From Methanolobus chelungpuianus (GTDB lineage Archaea; Halobacteriota; Methanosarcinia; Methanosarcinales; Methanosarcinaceae): a DNA stretch of 64,000 nucleotides. A program made the translations under genes and the position numbers. The notes beneath the pieces were generated by a model that was given only the letters and a program-made list of their open reading frames with translations, did not search any database and had not been told where the DNA came from. Shown piece after piece: positions 60,643 through 64,000 of the stretch (its first letter is position 1; every line of letters begins with the position of its first letter). The stretch is from positions 1 to 64,000 of the forward strand of contig NZ_JTEO01000004.1 in NCBI RefSeq assembly GCF_024500045.1, written 5' to 3'.

Positions 60643-61557
60643 GTGGAACAGAAGATCATCACAGTGGAAGGACTCAGGAAAGAGTACGGGGATTTCGTTG
60701 CGGTCGAGAACCTGAGCTTTTCCATAGGAAAAGGAGAGATATTCGGGATAGTAGGTCCCAACGGTGCAGGGAAGACAACTACATTGAAGATGCTCAGCGG
60801 CCTTGTCAGGCCAAGCAGGGGCACCATCACAATGAAGGGGCTGGATATTGGCAGGGATGCCGTTAAGATCAAATCCTTCCTGGGATTCCTTCCGGAAGAG
60901 TCACCCCTGTACGAAGGCATGGAAGTGGATGACTACCTTATGTTCTTCGCTGAGCTGTATGGCGTCGGTAAGGATGTAGCCGGGAAGAGGATCAATGATC
61001 TGCTCTTCGACCTTTCCCTCAATGCCGGCGGCAAGAAGATAGGTGACCTCTCCAAAGGCATGAAGCGCAAGGTCGCAATAGCCCGCTCGCTGATCAATGA
61101 CCCCGATATCCTGATCTTCGACGAGCCTGCCTCAGGCCTCGACCCCATGACCTCGCGCTATATTACGGATTACGTGCGTTCCCTCAGGGAGGCAGGCAAG
61201 ACTGTCATCTTCAGCGCCCATAACCTGTACCAGGTGGAAAGCCTGTGCGACAATATCCTGATACTGAAGAATGGCAGGATGGTCACCCTTGGTACGGCAG
61301 CCCGCATCCGCGAGGAATTCGGGAAGATACAGTACCGGCTGGAGTTCAGGGTGGACAGCGCCGAGGACTACGGTCTTGCAGAACTGAAGAAGGCAGGAGA
61401 TGACTATGTTATAATCACTAATGACATTAGCATTATCAATAACACCACCAAGTGGGTCGCATCCAAAGGCGGGGATATCGTCGAGATGCGCACCATCGTG
61501 CCTTCACTGGAAGAGATCTTCCTGGAGCTGATGGGAGTCGAGCTATTCGTTGACTGA
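60643..61557 (+). CDS. ABC transporter ATP-binding protein
   Basis: A 304-residue single ABC ATPase with Walker A VGPNGAGKTTTLKML, the Q-loop region LGFLPEESPLYEGM, signature DLSKGMKRKVAIARSL (SKGMKRK rather than LSGGQ), Walker B ILIFDEPASGLDP and the switch His in FSAHNLYQVESL. The ABC-2 class of these ATPases commonly uses SKGM. It is encoded opposite to the two ABC-2 permeases, separated by the mscS pseudogene. It starts at a leaderless GTG at 60643; an upstream open stretch of 41 codons overlaps the end of mscS. It is probably the engine of that exporter. Confidence 0.9.
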   Translation: MEQKIITVEGLRKEYGDFVAVENLSFSIGKGEIFGIVGPNGAGKTTTLKMLSGLVRPSRGTITMKGLDIGRDAVKIKSFLGFLPEESPLYEGMEVDDYLMFFAELYGVGKDVAGKRINDLLFDLSLNAGGKKIGDLSKGMKRKVAIARSLINDPDILIFDEPASGLDPMTSRYITDYVRSLREAGKTVIFSAHNLYQVESLCDNILILKNGRMVTLGTAARIREEFGKIQYRLEFRVDSAEDYGLAELKKAGDDYVIITNDISIINNTTKWVASKGGDIVEMRTIVPSLEEIFLELMGVELFVD

Positions 61558-61566
61558 CCCTCAGCG

Positions 61567-61580
61567 TTTTTTTTATATAG
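61567..61580 (+). promoter_or_regulatory. T-tract terminator fused to the marR TATA box
   Basis: Eight T (61567-61574) follow the ATPase stop by nine bases, a likely terminator. They run straight into ATATAGG, so TTTTATATAG (61571-61580) is a good TATA box for the marR-MATE operon. Confidence 0.55.
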
Positions 61581-61593
61581 GTATAGTTGCGTA

Positions 61594-61606
61594 TGCAATT
61601 GTTGCA
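61594..61606 (+). promoter_or_regulatory. candidate operator of the marR-MATE operon
   Basis: TGCAA-TTG-TTGCA is a perfect 13-bp inverted repeat, placed 15-30 bases downstream of the TATA box, about where transcription should begin. A repressor bound here would block initiation, which suits autoregulation by the MarR protein encoded next. Confidence 0.4.
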
Positions 61607-61782
61607 ATAGCAATAAAAAGAGGGTTAATATAGTTCTTTCAGCTGAAAGCGCAGAGTGCCTGAAGGCAAGAGGCCACCAGTCAATAGGAAGGGATGCATT
61701 CCTGTTCTCCAGGGAGATCCATACCTTCATAGCCAGGGAGCTGGAGCCTTTCGGCATAGGAAGCGGACAGTTCCCTTTCCTT

Positions 61783-62115
61783 ATGCGCCTGCTCCATCGC
61801 GATGGCATCAGTCAGGAGATACTGATACGGGAGCTGAACTGCGACAGGGCCACGGGTACCAGGGCTATCAATAAGCTTGAAGAGAGCGGTTATGTGCTCA
61901 GGGAGACGGACCCGCAGGATAAGCGTGCCTACCGCATATGCCTGACTGATGAAGGAAGGCATCTGGGGCCGGTGATCAGGCAGATGTCAGCCATCATTAA
62001 CAATATAGTGTTCGATGGTTTCAGTGAAGAGGAAAAGGAACTCTTCATCAGGATGATAAGGCGTGCCGCCTTCAATATTGCACACGAGAATGACCTCAGG
62101 AAGGCCCAGAAATGA
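61783..62115 (+). CDS. MarR-family regulator, ordinary start codon missing
   Basis: A winged-helix protein with GISQEILIRELNCDRATGTR, INKLEESGYVLRETDPQDKR and a C-terminal helix region ending LRKAQK. The first in-frame ATG is at 61783, giving 110 residues and cutting the family's first helix. Homology-like sequence runs on upstream in the same frame (KARGHQSIGRDAFLFSREIH) back to about 61630. There a GAGGG site precedes an ATA codon at 61630-61632, with no ATG, GTG or TTG. Either ATA is used, an ATG mutated to ATA, or the protein is shortened. It overlaps the MATE gene (ATGA). Confidence 0.7.
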   Translation: MRLLHRDGISQEILIRELNCDRATGTRAINKLEESGYVLRETDPQDKRAYRICLTDEGRHLGPVIRQMSAIINNIVFDGFSEEEKELFIRMIRRAAFNIAHENDLRKAQK

Positions 62116-63512
62116 AAGAGGACACCACAGAAGGCAGTTCAGGGATGCGGACGCTGGCAGGCGATCCAAAGAAAGCCATTCTCAAGCTGGGCCTGCCTAT
62201 GATGTTCGCAATGTCCATCCAGACAATATACAACCTGGTTGACACTTTCTGGGTATCGGGCCTGGGTTCCGATGCACTTGCAGCGGTGGGCTTTGTGTTC
62301 CCTTTCTTCTTTGCTTCCATAGCCCTCTCCACAGGTCTTGGCGTAGGCGGAGGCTCAGCAATATCCCGCAGGCTTGGTGCGAAAGACAAGCAGGGCGCTG
62401 ATAACGTGGCAGTGCACACCATGATACTGATGCTTGCACTGTCACTGCTGTTCGCTGTGCCGCTGTTCTTCTTTGCAGAGAGCATCCTGAGTGCCATCGG
62501 TGCGGGGAATACCCTGGACATGGCAGCTTCCTACGGGAAGATCATTTTTGCAGGCACTCTGTTCATATTCTTCCCAAACGTTGCAAACGCCATCCTCCGC
62601 AGCGAGGGTGACACCAGGCGAGCCATGCATGCGATGATCCTCGGCTCGGTACTCAATATCATACTGGATCCTATCCTGATATACAGCTTTGACATGGGCG
62701 TGGCAGGTGCTGCATGGGCAACGGTGATATCCCTTGCCGTGACTGCTGTCCTGATGGCAAACTGGCTGTTCTTCAGGAAGGACACCTATATTTCCTTTGA
62801 TTTCAGGGACTTCAGCTTTGACAGGGGAATCCTCAGGGACATATTCAGGGTGGGCCTGCCCGCATCGGTACAGCAGTCCTCCATGGCGCTGATGATGCTT
62901 ATCATGAACGTCATCATAATATCTGTCAGCAACACGGACGGGGTTGCCGTATATACCGTGGGCTGGCGGGTAGCTACCATCGCGATCTCCCCGCTGATGG
63001 GAATTTCAACCGCCGTTGTTACCATGAGCGGGTTTGCGTATGGCGAGGGCTCCTATGGGAAGCTGTCCTCTTCTCATATCTATGCCACAAAGATCTCCCT
63101 TCTGGTGGAGACCGCGATAGCTGCCCTGACCTTTGTCCTGGCTCCTCAGATAGCCTACGTTTTCACCATGTCGGAGAGCGCCTCCCATATAACCGGCGAT
63201 CTGGTAATATTCCTGCGGATCATCTGCCTGTTCTATCCTATGGTGTCGCTGGGTATGCTCTCCTCGTCGCTCTTCCAGGGAATAGGCAAGGGTGTCAACG
63301 CGCTTATTGCAACTATCCTGCGTGCCCTCATATTCGTGCCTGCCTTTGCGGCCTTCTTTGCAGTGTACCTGGGCCACGGACTTGCAGGTATATGGTGGGG
63401 TATTGTGGTCGGCAACATCCTCGGGTCCTTTTTTATCTTCACCTGGGCAAGGATGCACGTTGGATCGCTGCTCAGAAAAGAAGCAGCTTTTGCAGTCGCA
63501 GAGGCTGCCTAA
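62112..63512 (+). CDS. MATE-family multidrug efflux transporter
   Basis: A 466-residue inner-membrane protein with twelve predicted helices in two bundles of six. The N-half has LGLPMMFAMSIQTIYNLVDT, SIALSTGLGVGGGSAISRRL and GEGDTRR-like ILRSEGDTRRAMHAM. The C-half has VGLPASVQQSSMALMMLI and LSSSLFQGIGKGVNALI. It exports cationic drugs or metabolites in exchange for Na+ or H+. It is coupled by a 4-base overlap to the MarR-type gene, a typical sensor-pump pair. Confidence 0.92.
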   Translation: MKEDTTEGSSGMRTLAGDPKKAILKLGLPMMFAMSIQTIYNLVDTFWVSGLGSDALAAVGFVFPFFFASIALSTGLGVGGGSAISRRLGAKDKQGADNVAVHTMILMLALSLLFAVPLFFFAESILSAIGAGNTLDMAASYGKIIFAGTLFIFFPNVANAILRSEGDTRRAMHAMILGSVLNIILDPILIYSFDMGVAGAAWATVISLAVTAVLMANWLFFRKDTYISFDFRDFSFDRGILRDIFRVGLPASVQQSSMALMMLIMNVIIISVSNTDGVAVYTVGWRVATIAISPLMGISTAVVTMSGFAYGEGSYGKLSSSHIYATKISLLVETAIAALTFVLAPQIAYVFTMSESASHITGDLVIFLRIICLFYPMVSLGMLSSSLFQGIGKGVNALIATILRALIFVPAFAAFFAVYLGHGLAGIWWGIVVGNILGSFFIFTWARMHVGSLLRKEAAFAVAEAA

Positions 63513-63740
63513 GCTCCTGCTGGTAAGGGCTTTGCGCCCGTCCCTGAGAGCCTGTATCTCTTGAAAACCTATTTAATCAAGCCCTGATAATACCTATGTG
63601 GTTTCACGTGATCAGTACATCAACACTTGATATTGTCCAGCCGCTAAAGCCGCTGCCTGCATAAACAACAGGTATGGAGGTGCTCTGGATGGACAAGTTG
63701 GGTTTAATCGAATGTTGCTGTAGAATATGAAGGCGATCTT

Positions 63741-64000
63741 ATGGTAAAAAATGAGGATACCGTCTGCAGTACAGATAGCCATCCGGAAGATCCTGTGCTT
63801 TCTGCCCACAAAGGTGCTGTCATACTGCTGGAAACATCCTCCGGGGAAAGGGTGTACAGGCACGATGATTCACTTGTCGTTACGCTGCCCCTCGGCAGGA
63901 GCACTCTCACTACTTCGTGGGTGGGGGGCGGATACAGGGAAGACCTTCAGGCAGTTTTCAATCATCACGTGTCCAGGGATAAGCACTCTGCAAAGGAGCT
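63741..64000 (+). CDS. cbiZ: adenosylcobinamide amidohydrolase CbiZ, 5' part
   Basis: A partial gene cut by the window edge. The 86 visible residues include VILLETSSGERVYRHDDSLV, VTLPLGRSTLTTSWVGGGYR and EDLQAVFNHHVSRD, matching the N-terminal part of CbiZ, which removes the aminopropanol side chain of adenosylcobinamide for archaeal salvage. The first ATG after the upstream stop is at 63741, with AAGG at suitable spacing. A short 18-codon open frame (63674-63730) lies just ahead. No cobalamin riboswitch was recognised. Confidence is limited by the truncation. Confidence 0.75.
   Translation, partial: MVKNEDTVCSTDSHPEDPVLSAHKGAVILLETSSGERVYRHDDSLVVTLPLGRSTLTTSWVGGGYREDLQAVFNHHVSRDKHSAKE

Overview
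The window reads as a chromosome segment of a methanogenic archaeon of the order Methanosarcinales. The evidence is an archaeal gene set (tiaS, nob1, gfcR, ABCE1, archaeal NAC, a COG1395-type regulator), TATA-box promoters that are often leaderless, GGTGAT-type ribosome binding sites, and a set of genuine tetrahydrofolate enzymes (glyA, folD, folP, metF, metV). H4folate enzymes of this kind are known from Methanosarcina barkeri and are unusual among methanogens. A partial cbiZ lies at the right edge. I cannot fix the genus. No rRNA, tRNA, CRISPR array or insertion sequence was recognised.

Layout. 0.4-1.9 kb: a dihydrolipoamide-dehydrogenase-type flavoprotein. 2.3-7.7 kb: two related, convergently oriented secreted proteins bracketing a Fur-family regulator and a UspA protein. 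8.2-19 kb: a minus-strand one-carbon/cofactor block (COG1395 regulator, purN, glyA, folD, folP, metV, then metF, thiC and a CofE-like ligase). A stretch of about 2.1 kb carrying three small membrane proteins and a broken winged-helix regulator separates metV from metF. 19-30.8 kb: housekeeping genes (tiaS, nadE, nob1, gfcR, a COG1107 DHH protein, a stomatin/NfeD pair, a PurM-like protein, hisH, a UDP-sugar dehydrogenase).

30.8-36.2 kb is a compact, visibly AT-rich five-gene operon: ParB-like, PD-(D/E)XK-like nuclease, SNF2 helicase, second ParB-like, radical SAM protein. It matches no defence or modification system that I can name and is the best candidate here for an undescribed system. 36.5-40 kb continues the accessory zone with a methyltransferase, hicB plus a frameshifted hicA, a VOC protein, a Fic protein and a DUF3795 protein, with three copies of a 36-37 bp palindromic element.

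40-54 kb returns to core genes: a PIN-ATPase-KH protein, hisI, a KaiC-like protein lacking its P-loop, an unknown protein with PER repeats, a HesB-like protein, NAC, acs, an RNase H-family protein, a ModD/NadC-like enzyme, thioredoxin, an MBL-fold protein, a possible EMC6-like membrane protein, ABCE1 and two tandem encapsulin-type ferritin-like proteins. 54-61.6 kb holds an ABC-2 export locus: two permeases (one fused to a putative intramembrane protease), a large COG1361-like secreted protein and a small membrane protein on the minus strand, with a divergent ATPase gene behind a decayed mscS pseudogene. 61.6-63.5 kb is a marR-MATE efflux operon whose marR has no ordinary start codon at its expected 5' end.

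Working together: GlyA, FolD, MetF/MetV, PurN and FolP make and use one-carbon H4folate units for purine, serine/glycine and probably methionine synthesis, and ThiC and the CofE-like protein share that transcription block. The ABC ATPase probably energises the permease pair across the pseudogene. The AT-rich operon looks acquired, by composition and content.
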